Shown here: positions 1-8,884 of the stretch, piece by piece
How the letters are laid out: the number at the start of each line of letters is the position of its first letter
Numbering within the stretch: the stretch's first letter is position 1
Origin: an uncultured Bacteroides sp.
GTDB taxonomy: Bacteria > Bacteroidota > Bacteroidia > Bacteroidales > Bacteroidaceae
DNA: 64,000 bases
Assembly (NCBI GenBank): GCA_944321495.1
Contig: CALULP010000008.1
Coordinates: 62,001-126,000, forward strand
Direction of reading: 5' to 3'
Made by a program: the position numbers and the translations under genes
Notes under the pieces: model-generated
Database searches by the model: none
What the model was told of the DNA's origin: nothing
What the model saw: only the letters and a program-made list of their open reading frames with translations

Positions 1-211
1 GGCGGAAACCCTGCTCGCCGTACCCACCGGCCGCCTGTTTCTGGAAACGGACGAAAGCGCCGTGCCCATCGGCACCCTGCACGACCGCGCCGCCGCCCTT
101 CGCGGCATCCCTCCGGCAGACCTGTGCCAAGACCTGGCGGAGAACGCGGCAAAATGTTTCTTTCCCGGCAAGGCAGCAGAACCTTCGATTTTGCCGGCAA
201 ACCTTGGCTGA
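1..211 (+). CDS. TatD-family hydrolase, C-terminal fragment
   Basis: The reading frame is open from the window edge (first full codon at base 2) and gives the last 69 residues of a protein. The segment LFLETDES followed about 20 residues later by LRGIPPADLCQDLAENAAKCFF matches the end of TatD-like metal-dependent hydrolases, where the final metal-binding Asp lies in an ETD motif and the last helix reads roughly as 'N-A-x-x-x-F'. In the known family these are TIM-barrel deoxyribonucleases or related hydrolases. Most of the protein, including the other metal ligands, lies outside the window, so the family call rests on this tail only. Confidence 0.7.
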   Translation, partial: AETLLAVPTGRLFLETDESAVPIGTLHDRAAALRGIPPADLCQDLAENAAKCFFPGKAAEPSILPANLG

Positions 212-234
212 GTGGAAGATTTAGCGTACATTTG
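204..234 (+). promoter_or_regulatory. Bacteroidetes-type promoter of the methyltransferase pair
   Basis: A TTGG -33-like box (204-207) is followed after 19 nt by TACATTTG (227-234), an exact match to the TAnnTTTG -7 consensus. The start codon at 251 lies 16 nt downstream, so the leader would be very short. The -33 box overlaps the last codons of the TatD-like gene. Confidence 0.6.
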
Positions 235-250
235 CATTTAAATTATAAGG

Positions 251-2692
251 ATGGAAACTGGCAAGGATACGGTAAACACAGGATATAGCCCGGAGCACAT
301 CAATTATGCTCTGGTGGAGGGTACCCGTCCGCCGATGTACAAGGCCATGAAGTATTGGGGCAGGAAACCCCACAACATCTGGAGCGACTACATCAGCCAT
401 TATTGCCCCGAGGACGGGATTGTGCTCGACCCGTTTGTGGGAAGCGGGATTACCGCATTTGAAAGCCTGAAACTCGGACGCAAGGTTATCGCGACAGACC
501 TGAACCCGCTTTCCGCCTTTGTCATCGAGGCCATGACTGCAAAGTTTGACGAAAAGCTATTCAGAAGCGCAGTCAAAAACATCTCACAAGCCATATTGAA
601 CGATGACGTCTACAAAACGCATTACACCAAATCGGTCGACGGCGAGTCCTGCACCGTGTACAATTACATTTGGGAAGGCGGGAACCTGAAGTTTGTGCGC
701 CTAAAAAACGGGAAAAAGCAAGCTTTGTCGCTCGCCCCTTCGGACGAAGACAACACCTTGGCAAGGGACATGGACAACTTGGAGATTCCGTACTGGTACC
801 CGACCGACAAATTCCCCCAAAATAAATCTATCAACCACAACTTTATCCGAAAAATCGGCGGCACGACGTTCGACCATCTTTGGACGCGCCGTAACCTCTA
901 TCTCCTGTCGCTGATGTTCGACTTGATTTCAAAAGAAGACAAACGCGTCCAGCTGCATCTGATGTACGCCTTTATCCACACGCTGCACCTTGTCTGCAAG
1001 ATGGTTGTGCCCCGCGGCGAAACCGGCAACAGGAATTACTCCGGCAGCTGGGGACGCGCCGACTATATGATCCGCAACAGGCAGATGGAGCAAAACCCGC
1101 TGGTTGTCTTCCAGCGCTCTTGCTTTGACAAGCAGGGCGTGCTCAAAGCCATGCTTGACGCCACAAAACAGTTGACGGCAAAACGGAAAATCCACTCGCT
1201 GAACAAGACAAAACGGATGAACCTCAACGCGGGCATCAACTACGGTGTCCTCGACGTGGCCGACCTGACCGACTATCTTGACGACAACAGCGTGGACTTT
1301 ATACTGACCGACCCTCCATACGGCGGCCTTGTGCAGTACATGGACTTGAGCATGGTCTGGCTGGTATGGCTGCAGCGGTTCGATGCCAGATACACTCCCG
1401 ATGCTTCGGGCGAAATCACCTACAAGGCAGGCATAACATCGCGGCAATCCTACAAACGCAAGTTAGTGCTCGCCTTCAAGAACCTGCACCGTGTCCTCAA
1501 GCCTTCCCACTACATGGTGGTAACCTTTCACAATCAGGACATCAGGGAATGGAACGATTTTGTCGGCGCAATCCGCGAATCCGGTTTTGTATTCGAGAAA
1601 GTGACGCACCAGTACAACAAACGTTCGGGAGAATCGAACGTTTCCAACCCTTATGGCACAACAGGCTCCGATTTCTATATCCGATGCAGGAAAGGAGAAA
1701 CCGACACTGCCACCGACGAAAAGATGGAATTGCACCGTTTTGTCATCCAAAAAATCATTTCAATCCTGACAGAACGGGCCGAGCCGACGCCGTTTACTTT
1801 CATCTTGAACGGCCTCCTGCCCGACATGCTGCAAGCCGGTTATCTTGAGCCTGACGCCCCGGCCGAAGAAATCATGAAGATTCTGGAAAATGAAATCGGG
1901 GCCGGCAAAACGTTCACCATCACCAGAAACGCAAAAGACCAGTCGGGCGACATCCTTTGGTTCACCAATCCATCGGCGCACATCAACCACATGAGCATAA
2001 GCCTGACTGACCGGATGGACCTCACGATAAAAGCCCTGCTGAGGCGCAAAGTCTCAGTGAAATACGACGACATAGTGGCTGAAATCTTCAGGGAATACCC
2101 CAACGGACAGACACCCGACCCTTGCGGGATAATCAATGTCGTAAAGAAATACGCCACCAAGTCAAATGCGAAATGGAAACTGAAGGACGAGGTGGAAAGG
2201 GACTGTACGGAACACACCCACATCATTTACCTGCTTTGCTCACTGGCGAAAAAGGCGAGGATGCTCTCGTTCGTCGGCAAGAGAGAACAACGCGAATATG
2301 TTGACGACACGACAAAACTGGTCAACGTCGCTTCATTATCGGCGCTCGACAACCTGCTGGACATCTACCAGCCGGAGCAACTGTCGCGCATAGAAATGGT
2401 GGACACGCTCTGGATAAACGACAACAAGATAGCGGCGGTTTTTGAGGTTGAAAACTCTACCGACTTTATCGGCGCGATTGCCCGTTCTTCGCACATTTCG
2501 ACGGAAATACCAAAGTTCATGATTGTGCCGGAGCGCAGGATAAAGGAGTTCCTGAACTTCAAAGACCCGCTGTTTGTCCAGTCGTTCAAGGATAACAACT
2601 GGCGCTATTGCGACTTTCAGACCATCCAAACCTTGAACACCGCAAGAAACGTTACCCTGGAGATGATTCTGGAAAATTCAAAGGAACTGTAA
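251..2692 (+). CDS. DNA methyltransferase (DPPY type) with C-terminal nuclease-like region
   Basis: 813 residues. Residues 60-66 (DPFVGSG) and TDLNP at 82-86 form the SAM-binding motif I region. DPPYGG at 354-359 is catalytic motif IV, of a type usual in N6-adenine methyltransferases. The preceding KYWGRKP segment (34-40) is typical of large DUF1156-like/'DNA methylase' proteins. About 270 residues separate motifs I and IV, which is long. After the methylase core, residues ~670-800 form a separate module: VDTLWI (D718) then FEVEN (731-735) and a downstream STDFIGAIAR segment, which resembles the strand-turn-strand core of PD-(D/E)XK-like nucleases although the usual Lys is not seen. It is transcriptionally coupled to a second methyltransferase 4 nt downstream. 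Base composition is lower in GC than the flanks (about 50% versus about 67% in single 60-nt lines counted by hand), suggesting acquisition. The methylase call is firm; the nuclease reading is inference. Confidence 0.8.
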   Translation: METGKDTVNTGYSPEHINYALVEGTRPPMYKAMKYWGRKPHNIWSDYISHYCPEDGIVLDPFVGSGITAFESLKLGRKVIATDLNPLSAFVIEAMTAKFDEKLFRSAVKNISQAILNDDVYKTHYTKSVDGESCTVYNYIWEGGNLKFVRLKNGKKQALSLAPSDEDNTLARDMDNLEIPYWYPTDKFPQNKSINHNFIRKIGGTTFDHLWTRRNLYLLSLMFDLISKEDKRVQLHLMYAFIHTLHLVCKMVVPRGETGNRNYSGSWGRADYMIRNRQMEQNPLVVFQRSCFDKQGVLKAMLDATKQLTAKRKIHSLNKTKRMNLNAGINYGVLDVADLTDYLDDNSVDFILTDPPYGGLVQYMDLSMVWLVWLQRFDARYTPDASGEITYKAGITSRQSYKRKLVLAFKNLHRVLKPSHYMVVTFHNQDIREWNDFVGAIRESGFVFEKVTHQYNKRSGESNVSNPYGTTGSDFYIRCRKGETDTATDEKMELHRFVIQKIISILTERAEPTPFTFILNGLLPDMLQAGYLEPDAPAEEIMKILENEIGAGKTFTITRNAKDQSGDILWFTNPSAHINHMSISLTDRMDLTIKALLRRKVSVKYDDIVAEIFREYPNGQTPDPCGIINVVKKYATKSNAKWKLKDEVERDCTEHTHIIYLLCSLAKKARMLSFVGKREQREYVDDTTKLVNVASLSALDNLLDIYQPEQLSRIEMVDTLWINDNKIAAVFEVENSTDFIGAIARSSHISTEIPKFMIVPERRIKEFLNFKDPLFVQSFKDNNWRYCDFQTIQTLNTARNVTLEMILENSKEL

Positions 2693-2696
2693 ACAA

Positions 2697-3563
2697 ATGA
2701 AACGACCCCGCAAGCCCAAAGAACTGGAAAACCAGCCAGGCAAATATGACGAACGCAACACCCTGAATGACTTGGACGGCAGAAGCTGGCTGCTTTTGAC
2801 AAAGAGTTTCTGGGAGTCGGAAACGTCGCAGATAGACAAGTCGGCATTTGCTCACCCTGCCCCGTTCATGGTCAAAGACATAGAGAAACTGATAAGCCTC
2901 TTCACCAAGAGAGGAATGACTGTGCTTGACCCGTTCGTCGGGAGCGGGACAACCATCATTGCAGCCAACAACATAGGCCGCTCGTGCATCGGCATCGACC
3001 TGAACGAAAAATACGAAGAATTGTACCGCCAACGGACACAGGGGCTCGACATCTTGCCAACGTCACTGTATATTGTCGGCGATTCAAACATCATACTCGA
3101 CCATCTGGACGCGGAAGTAGACTACATCGTCACCTCCCCACCCTACCACAACATCCTGCGCAACAAGGCAAAAGGCACACGCAACAACAACGGGAAAAAC
3201 TATAGGATGTCTGCCCGTGACGGCGTAGAATATTACAGCGAAAACAACAACGACTTGGGAAACTTCGAGGAGTACGCGGACTTTCTTGACGCCTTCAAGA
3301 GCATAATGGCCAAAGCCTACCGCAAACTAAGGAACAAGAAATATGCAACGGTTATCATCAGCGATTTCACCATAAACAAGAAAGAGGTGTGCGTGCAAGC
3401 CGACATCGTACGGCTGATGCAGGAAATAGGCTTTACATTTGCCGGCACGACAGTGCTGATACAGCCTGTCAAACCGCTTTATCCTTTTGGATATCCCTAC
3501 GCCTACAAAATCAATCACCACCACCAGAACCTGATTACGTTCAGAAAAAGTGAGGATGAATAG
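2697..3563 (+). CDS. DNA methyltransferase, TSPPY type (probable N4-cytosine or N6-adenine)
   Basis: 288 residues, starting 4 nt after the previous stop, so probably co-translated with it. Motif I is LDPFVGSGTT (77-86), with GIDLNE at 99-104 as the acidic ribose-binding turn. TSPPY at 146-150 is motif IV; a Ser before PPY is most often seen in N4-cytosine enzymes. The order I then IV, close together, with the remaining ~140 residues C-terminal, fits a gamma-like arrangement. The N-terminal LNDLDGRSWLLLTKSFW region is a family hallmark and may help recognition. No dedicated restriction endonuclease gene follows; the next gene is tyrS. The pair could be a modification-only system, a restriction-modification system using the nuclease-like tail of the first protein, or a fragment of a larger defence locus. 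Confidence 0.8.
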   Translation: MKRPRKPKELENQPGKYDERNTLNDLDGRSWLLLTKSFWESETSQIDKSAFAHPAPFMVKDIEKLISLFTKRGMTVLDPFVGSGTTIIAANNIGRSCIGIDLNEKYEELYRQRTQGLDILPTSLYIVGDSNIILDHLDAEVDYIVTSPPYHNILRNKAKGTRNNNGKNYRMSARDGVEYYSENNNDLGNFEEYADFLDAFKSIMAKAYRKLRNKKYATVIISDFTINKKEVCVQADIVRLMQEIGFTFAGTTVLIQPVKPLYPFGYPYAYKINHHHQNLITFRKSEDE

Positions 3564-3582
3564 CGCGTTTTCCGGCAAAAAC

Positions 3583-3613
3583 TTGGCAGCTTGGCGGAAA
3601 GGTCGTATTTTTG
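3583..3613 (+). promoter_or_regulatory. Promoter of tyrS
   Basis: TTGG (3583-3586), 19-nt spacer, then TATTTTTG (3606-3613), a match to TAnnTTTG. The tyrS ATG follows 34 nt later. Confidence 0.6.
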
Positions 3614-3647
3614 TCCCGAAATCTGATTACTAACCTATAATCATTCG

Positions 3648-4940
3648 ATGAATTTTGTAGAAGAATTAAGATGGCGTGGCATGCTCCACGACATGATGCC
3701 CGGAACTGAAGAACTCCTGGCCAAAGAACAAGTTACAGCCTACATCGGCTTCGACCCCACGGCAGACTCCCTGCACATCGGACACCTGTGCAGCGTAATG
3801 ATCCTGCGCCACTTCCAACGCTGCGGGCACAAGCCCCTGGCCCTCATCGGCGGCGCGACAGGCATGATAGGCGACCCCTCGGGCAAGTCGCAGGAACGCA
3901 ACCTGCTCGACGAAGAAACCCTGCAAAAGAACATGGCCGGCATGAAAAAGCAACTGGCCAAATTCCTTGACTTCGACTCAGACGCCCCCAACCGTGCCGA
4001 ACTGGTGAACAACTACGACTGGATGAAGGACTTCACCTTCCTCGACTTCGCCCGCACCGTAGGCAAGCACATCACCGTGAACTACATGATGGCCAAAGAC
4101 AGCGTGAAGAAGCGCCTCAACGGCGAGGCACGCGACGGCCTGTCGTTCACCGAATTCACCTACCAGCTGCTGCAAGGGTATGACTTCCTGCACCTCTACG
4201 AGACCAAGGGCTGCAAGCTCCAGATGGGCGGCAGCGACCAGTGGGGCAACATCACCCCCGGCGCCGAACTCATTCGCCGCACCAACGGGGGCGAAGTGTT
4301 CGCCCTGACCTGCCCGCTCATCACCAAGGCCGACGGAGGCAAGTTCGGCAAGACCGAAAGCGGCAACGTATGGCTCGACCCGCGCTATACCTCACCCTAC
4401 AAATTCTACCAGTTCTGGCTCAACGTGAGCGATGAAGACGCCGCAAGGTACATCAAGATATTTACCGCCCTCTCCCGCGAGGAAATCGAAGCCCTCACCG
4501 CCGAACACCAACAGGCTCCCCACCTGCGCGTGCTGCAAAAACGCCTCGCCAAGGAAGTCACCGTCATGGTGCACAGCGAAGCCGACTACCAGGCAGCCGT
4601 AGAGGCCTCCAACATCCTCTTCGGCGGCGGCACAAGCGACGCGCTCAAGAAACTGGACGAGCAAACGCTGCTTTCCGTATTCGAAGGCGTGCCCCAGTTT
4701 GAAATCTCGCGCGACGCCTTGGGCGCAGGCATCAAGGCGGTCGACCTCTTCACCGAACATGCTGCCGTGTTTGCCTCCAAAGGCGAAATGCGCAAGCTGG
4801 TGCAAGGCGGCGGCGTATCGCTGAACAAGGAAAAACTTTCCGCTTTCGACCAAGTAGTCACCGCCAACGACCTGTTGGACGGCAAATACCTGCTGGTACA
4901 ACGCGGGAAAAAGAACTATTACTTGCTCATCGCCAAGTAA
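3648..4940 (+). CDS. tyrS: Tyrosyl-tRNA synthetase
   Basis: 430 residues, the normal length for the bacterial TyrRS. It charges tRNA-Tyr with tyrosine in the cytoplasm. [13 protein letters not shown] carries the class I HIGH motif at residues 43-46, and KFGKT at 232-236 is the KMSKS counterpart. The GGSDQWGNI segment is the tyrosine/ATP pocket signature. The C-terminal ~65 residues ([14 protein letters not shown] region) form the S4-like tRNA-binding domain. It has its own promoter upstream and a strong terminator downstream, so it is probably monocistronic. Confidence 0.98.
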   Translation: MNFVEELRWRGMLHDMMPGTEELLAKEQVTAYIGFDPTADSLHIGHLCSVMILRHFQRCGHKPLALIGGATGMIGDPSGKSQERNLLDEETLQKNMAGMKKQLAKFLDFDSDAPNRAELVNNYDWMKDFTFLDFARTVGKHITVNYMMAKDSVKKRLNGEARDGLSFTEFTYQLLQGYDFLHLYETKGCKLQMGGSDQWGNITPGAELIRRTNGGEVFALTCPLITKADGGKFGKTESGNVWLDPRYTSPYKFYQFWLNVSDEDAARYIKIFTALSREEIEALTAEHQQAPHLRVLQKRLAKEVTVMVHSEADYQAAVEASNILFGGGTSDALKKLDEQTLLSVFEGVPQFEISRDALGAGIKAVDLFTEHAAVFASKGEMRKLVQGGGVSLNKEKLSAFDQVVTANDLLDGKYLLVQRGKKNYYLLIAK

Positions 4941-4993
4941 CACAAGACAAAGCACTATTGCGATTTTAATTTTGTTTTCATTTGAGAGAAGAG

Positions 4994-5023
4994 GCTTGCG
5001 CTGCGACAGCGCAAGCTTTTTTT
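4994..5023 (+). terminator. Intrinsic terminator of tyrS
   Basis: Perfect 10-bp stem GCTTGCGCTG / CAGCGCAAGC with a 3-nt loop (CGA), followed directly by seven T residues. Confidence 0.92.
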
Positions 5024-5087
5024 ATGCCCGTCCGCCGCTTTTCCTGACGCATTTCCGCCCTCAACGAAGAAAAAAACAGCGAAATGC

Positions 5088-5118
5088 TTGCAAGTATCTA
5101 AGCAATACCTTACCTTTG
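5088..5118 (+). promoter_or_regulatory. Promoter of tRNA-Gln
   Basis: TTGC (5088-5091), 19-nt spacer, TACCTTTG (5111-5118). The tRNA 5' end lies 30 nt downstream. Confidence 0.6.
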
Positions 5119-5148
5119 CACCGCTTTTTAACAGAAAGCGCCAAAGTT

Positions 5149-5219
5149 TGGACTATGGTGTAATGGTAGCACAACAGGTTTTGGTTCTGTTTGTCCTGGT
5201 TCGAATCCGGGTAGTCCAA
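5149..5219 (+). tRNA. tRNA-Gln (anticodon TTG)
   Basis: A cloverleaf can be drawn by eye. The acceptor stem is TGGACTA/TAGTCCA with discriminator A. A D arm contains TAATGGTAGC. The anticodon stem ACAGG/TCTGT encloses the loop TTTTGGT, with the anticodon TTG at 5181-5183. The T arm is CCTGG-TTCGAAT-CCGGG. The 3' CCA is not encoded (the sequence continues with C). A U1-A72 pair at the top of the acceptor stem is typical of tRNA-Gln. Confidence 0.96.
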
Positions 5220-5226
5220 CGCAGAG

Positions 5227-5262
5227 AAAGCCGCCGAACAATCACCGTTTGAGCGGCTTTTT
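5227..5262 (+). terminator. Likely terminator after tRNA-Gln
   Basis: AAAGCCGC (5227-5234) can pair with GCGGCTTT (5253-5260), followed by further T residues (TTTTTCTTTT in total). The loop of 18 nt is long, so the structure is less convincing than the tyrS terminator. Confidence 0.6.
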
Positions 5263-5313
5263 CTTTTCCCCTACCCGCAAAAGACGGGCTTAACCCACCC
5301 AAAAACACCGCTT

Positions 5314-6069
5314 ATGAAATTCATCTCCTGGAACGTGAACGGACTGCGCGCCTGCAAGGACAAAGGCTTTGCCGACGCTTTCAAGGCACTCGACGCCGAC
5401 TTCTTCTGCCTGCAAGAAACCAAGATGCAGGCCGGACAACTGGATTTGCCCTTTGACGGCTACCAGTCCTACTGGAACTACGCCGAAAAGAAAGGCTATT
5501 CGGGCACCGCCATCTACACCCGCCACCAACCGCTCGACGTGGCTTACGGCATCGGGCGTGAGGAACATGACAAGGAGGGCCGCGTCATTACCCTCGAAAT
5601 GCCCGGGTTCTTCCTCGTGACGGTCTACACGCCCAACTCGCAGGACGAACTGCGCCGGCTGGACTACCGCATGGCGTGGGAAGATGAGTTCCGCCAATAC
5701 CTGCTGGCGCTGGACGCCCGGAAGCCCGTCATCGTATGCGGCGACCTGAACGTGGCCCACCAGGAAATCGACCTGAAGAACCCCAAGACCAACCGCCGCA
5801 ATGCAGGCTTCACCGACGAAGAACGCGCCAAGTTCGGCACGCTACTCGCCTCCGGGTTTACCGACACGTTCCGCTACTTCTACCCCGACCGGAAAGACAT
5901 CTATTCGTGGTGGTCATACCGCTTCCGCGCCCGCGAAAAGAACGCAGGCTGGCGCATAGACTACTTCCTGGTGTCCGACCGCCTGCAACCCCAGCTCACC
6001 GGCGCCGCCATCCACACGGAAATCTACGGCTCGGACCACTGCCCGGTAGAGGTGGACATTAACCTGTGA
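5314..6069 (+). CDS. xth: Exodeoxyribonuclease III / AP endonuclease
   Basis: 251 residues, full length for the ExoIII/APE1 family, which cleaves at abasic sites and has 3'-exonuclease and 3'-phosphatase activity in base-excision repair. Motifs in order: FISWNVNGLRA (metal/phosphate Asn), LQETKM (metal-binding Glu), VTVYTPNSQ, CGDLNVAHQEIDL (catalytic Asp-Asn pair), GWRIDYFLVS and SDHCPV (catalytic His). No signal peptide. The start codon lies 94 nt after the tRNA. Confidence 0.97.
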   Translation: MKFISWNVNGLRACKDKGFADAFKALDADFFCLQETKMQAGQLDLPFDGYQSYWNYAEKKGYSGTAIYTRHQPLDVAYGIGREEHDKEGRVITLEMPGFFLVTVYTPNSQDELRRLDYRMAWEDEFRQYLLALDARKPVIVCGDLNVAHQEIDLKNPKTNRRNAGFTDEERAKFGTLLASGFTDTFRYFYPDRKDIYSWWSYRFRAREKNAGWRIDYFLVSDRLQPQLTGAAIHTEIYGSDHCPVEVDINL

Positions 6070-6084
6070 CCCCATACTTTGGAA

Positions 6085-7215
6085 TTAACCTTCCCAAAAG
6101 AAATATGCGAAGTCGCTTTGGGCCAGTTCCTGCCCGGTCATAATGTCGAACAACGATATTTTTACCTTTAGTGAGTATTTCCCATGGGGCAGGTGCAACT
6201 CGCCATAGGGAATGAACATGCGGGCGTTGGTGAAGGTTGTAGCCTGGTAAGCAGGCGTGAGGTTCATGTTGACCGACACCTGTCCGTTGCTTATGGTGTA
6301 AAAATTACGGTTGGTATCCATCAGCAAACGTCCGTCTCTGTGGTAGAAGAATGCACTGGCCTGCACTGTACGCCCCACCATATTACATATGTTACACGAG
6401 AATACAACGTTCATCCCTGTCCGCCGGTTCATCTTTATGTTATGCTCCGTAGCAAAAGAAGTGATTTCAGCAGACGGCTGTGGAGCTGTGTATTGCCGGA
6501 CAGGAGGTGTGTAGGACGGGGAAACTTGTTTTCTGGAGGCAGAAGATGTAGGCGGGTTATAGACAAAAGATTCGTCTTCGCCCACCTTTTTCCGCAATGA
6601 ACCCAGCATGGCACGCAGGGTGGGAGCCGTGTGCACTGACGAGAGCGAGAACGTGTAACCGCCCACGGCAATGCTGGAAATATCGTAACGGCTCAGTCGT
6701 TCGACAAGGTATGCATGCTTCTGGTGGATGCCCATGCTTCCCAAATCAGTCTGGGAACTAGAAGCGACATCTGTCAAGTTCATTAACAGAGCGGAGTTTC
6801 CTATCTTTTTGTTCCCTTTGAATTGTGCTGCCCGGTTGTCGTACACCTGGAACGGGGAAAACGTCAGTCTTTCCCCGTTCGACAGGGTGAGCGAGCCGTT
6901 CAGGTTCAGGAAACCTGATGCATTGCCTTCGATGGAAGCCCGGTTGCCCAGCAGTGCCACCTTGCTGTTCCCTTGTCTGGCCGATTCGGTGAAATTGATG
7001 GTAAGCATGCATGAGAAGCCTTTCTTCATGGTCACTTCTAAGTCAAACCCCAGTATGCCAGAGGAAGGCAGGGAGAAAGACTTTGAAGTCGCATAGTTGT
7101 GCCACCCGCCATCCATCAGCTGGTAGGTGTACGGGGTCGCCTGTCTACCGTCTGCCCAGACTTGCTGAACGGACAAGGTGGCAAGCAGCGTGTAGATGAA
7201 CAGTACTTTTATCAT
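6085..7215 (-). CDS. Secreted protein of unknown function
   Basis: I do not recognise the family. I chose the ATG at 7215 (MIKVLFIYTLLATLSVQQVWA), which begins a good Sec signal peptide; an in-frame GTG 27 nt upstream is less likely. The mature protein has two parts. The N-terminal beta-rich region (~25-210) contains a stretch about the expression 'SGILGFDLEVTMKKG'. A Pro/Ser/Thr/Gln-rich linker follows, then a C-terminal beta-rich domain of about 125 residues that includes a CNIC motif and ends in YFFWEG. No lipobox and no catalytic motif is evident. It is convergent with xth (15 nt apart). It could be periplasmic or surface-exposed. Confidence 0.75.
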   Translation of the reverse strand: MIKVLFIYTLLATLSVQQVWADGRQATPYTYQLMDGGWHNYATSKSFSLPSSGILGFDLEVTMKKGFSCMLTINFTESARQGNSKVALLGNRASIEGNASGFLNLNGSLTLSNGERLTFSPFQVYDNRAAQFKGNKKIGNSALLMNLTDVASSSQTDLGSMGIHQKHAYLVERLSRYDISSIAVGGYTFSLSSVHTAPTLRAMLGSLRKKVGEDESFVYNPPTSSASRKQVSPSYTPPVRQYTAPQPSAEITSFATEHNIKMNRRTGMNVVFSCNICNMVGRTVQASAFFYHRDGRLLMDTNRNFYTISNGQVSVNMNLTPAYQATTFTNARMFIPYGELHLPHGKYSLKVKISLFDIMTGQELAQSDFAYFFWEG

Positions 7216-7320
7216 GTGCGTATAAAGATTAGTTTCCCGCACAGTATAGGCAGGGAATTGTTAGAACATAAAAATAGGAGTTCATGCAATGTGACATGCA
7301 TGCCGACGATGGGATGCGGT

Positions 7321-8754
7321 CTACCAATCGTCCGTGCGGAAAGGCACGGCAGGCAAGTCGTTGCCCCCAATCAGCGTGCCGGGCAGGAAGTCGCGGAAGC
7401 CATAGCGCACAGCCACAGGCTCAGCCACCTGCTTGGAGGAAACCACCAGTTCGTTAGTCTGCCAGTGCAGCCATACACTGTCGGCCGGATGGAACACGCG
7501 GTCCTCACCCGCCAGTTCAAACCCGCGGATATCATAGTTGCGGCAAATGCCCATGTCCAAATGGTCGAACATCACCCAGGCTTCGTTACCTTTCGCCGTC
7601 CACGACTTGTATTGCGGCCCGAAGCAGCACACTTGTTTCTTGCCATACGTCAGGTTCAACGCCAGGTAACTGAGGCGGTGTCCCACCGCTTTCTTGTTGC
7701 GCGGATGAATGTTGTAGCGCTCATACGGTTCGGCAAGGTTGTTGGTAGACACCATAGCACTGTTGGGAATGAGGCCCTGCGCCTTGAACTGTGCCTCGCG
7801 CAGGCGTGCCCCGTTGGCCTGGTCGCCACTGCCGTAATCGTAAGGGGCAATCTCCACGAAATAGAAAGGCACCTGCTCTTGCTCCATATCCTTGCGCCAA
7901 CGCTGCACCATAGTGGCAAGGCGTTCGGCATACGTCTGATAAGTGCTGACATTGGAGCAACCCTGATACCAGATGATACCCTTCACCGTGTAGTGGCGGA
8001 TGGCACGGAACATGCCGTTGTACGTCAGCATGGGACGCTCGTAGTCCGGCTGTATCCGGGCAATGGAAGTGCTGTCGACCGGCACATCAGGATACGTTTC
8101 CAGAATGTCGCGGGGCAGCCAGCTCTCCACCTTTGTCCCGCCATACGAACAGTTCACAATGCCCACGGGCACATGCAGGGCGCGGCTCAGGTTGGAGGCG
8201 AAGTAAAAGGCCGTGGCACTGAACTCCATCACGTCGGTAAAATCCTGTGTGGTCATCCAGCGGCCGCCACACTCTTCCTGGGGCGCATAGCTTTGCCTCA
8301 TGGGCACGTTGAACATGCGCACGTCCTTATCTGCCTGCGCGGCGGCTATGGCATCGTCCAGCCCGTCCTGCACGGGGCATCCGGCAAAGCCCTTGAGGGG
8401 CATCTGCATGTTGCTTTGCCCTGCGGCGAGCCACACTTCCCCCACCAGGACGTTGCGCACGGTCAGCGCCTCGCCATCGTCGAAGGTTATCTCGTAAGGC
8501 GTATAGCCGGCGGCAGGCGTGGCCAGGCGGATGGTCCACCGCCCCGTGTCGTCGGCATGGCAGATGGCAGTCTGCCCGTCCCACGAGGGAATGACACGCA
8601 CGGTAGAGCGCGGGGTGGCCCATCCCCAAAGTTTCACTACGGCCTGTTGTTGCAGAATCATGTTGTCGCCCACCAGCGAAGGCAGTTTCACCTTGGCACA
8701 AAGAGCCGTTGCAGTGCAAAGCAGAAGGAAGAATAAAGAAGTTTTCCGTTTCAT
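7321..8754 (-). CDS. Sialate O-acetylesterase-like SGNH carbohydrate esterase
   Basis: 477 residues from the ATG at 8754 (a GTG six nt upstream is also possible). It has a signal peptide MKRKTSLFFLLLCTATALCA, so it is exported. The mature start VKLPSLVGDNMILQQQ is the hallmark N-terminus of the sialic acid 9-O-acetylesterase family. WLAAGQSNMQMP supplies the SGNH nucleophile Ser, IIWYQGCSN is the conserved block around the Asn/Gly residues, and NIHPRNK contains the C-terminal catalytic His. It would remove acetyl groups from sialic acids or other host or plant glycans. The natural substrate cannot be told from sequence. Its neighbours (beta-propeller lipoprotein, unknown secreted protein) do not form a clear polysaccharide utilisation locus. 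Confidence 0.9.
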   Translation of the reverse strand: MKRKTSLFFLLLCTATALCAKVKLPSLVGDNMILQQQAVVKLWGWATPRSTVRVIPSWDGQTAICHADDTGRWTIRLATPAAGYTPYEITFDDGEALTVRNVLVGEVWLAAGQSNMQMPLKGFAGCPVQDGLDDAIAAAQADKDVRMFNVPMRQSYAPQEECGGRWMTTQDFTDVMEFSATAFYFASNLSRALHVPVGIVNCSYGGTKVESWLPRDILETYPDVPVDSTSIARIQPDYERPMLTYNGMFRAIRHYTVKGIIWYQGCSNVSTYQTYAERLATMVQRWRKDMEQEQVPFYFVEIAPYDYGSGDQANGARLREAQFKAQGLIPNSAMVSTNNLAEPYERYNIHPRNKKAVGHRLSYLALNLTYGKKQVCCFGPQYKSWTAKGNEAWVMFDHLDMGICRNYDIRGFELAGEDRVFHPADSVWLHWQTNELVVSSKQVAEPVAVRYGFRDFLPGTLIGGNDLPAVPFRTDDW

Positions 8755-8799
8755 GGTCACTATTTTACGATAATACGAAAAGGATTAAAAGTTTGCCTA

Positions 8800-8807
8800 C
8801 AAAGGTA
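8800..8807 (-). promoter_or_regulatory. -7 box upstream of the acetylesterase
   Basis: TACCTTTG on the minus strand, 46 nt before the ATG. No clear -33 box. Confidence 0.5.
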
Positions 8808-8884
8808 CTACATATTCCACTCCGTTGTCCCAGAAAAGACATTTTATACCTACATCGGAAACTTTGGCAGGGCGCGTTCCCGGA

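Noticed and set aside
251..3563. A classical type II or type I restriction-modification system
   Set aside because: No separate endonuclease, HsdS or helicase subunit gene is present; only the nuclease-like tail of the first methylase is a candidate.
7099..8736. Plus-strand open frame of 545 residues opposite the acetylesterase
   Set aside because: The acetylesterase on the minus strand has signal peptide, GQSNM and NIHP motifs; the plus-strand frame has shadow composition and no motif.
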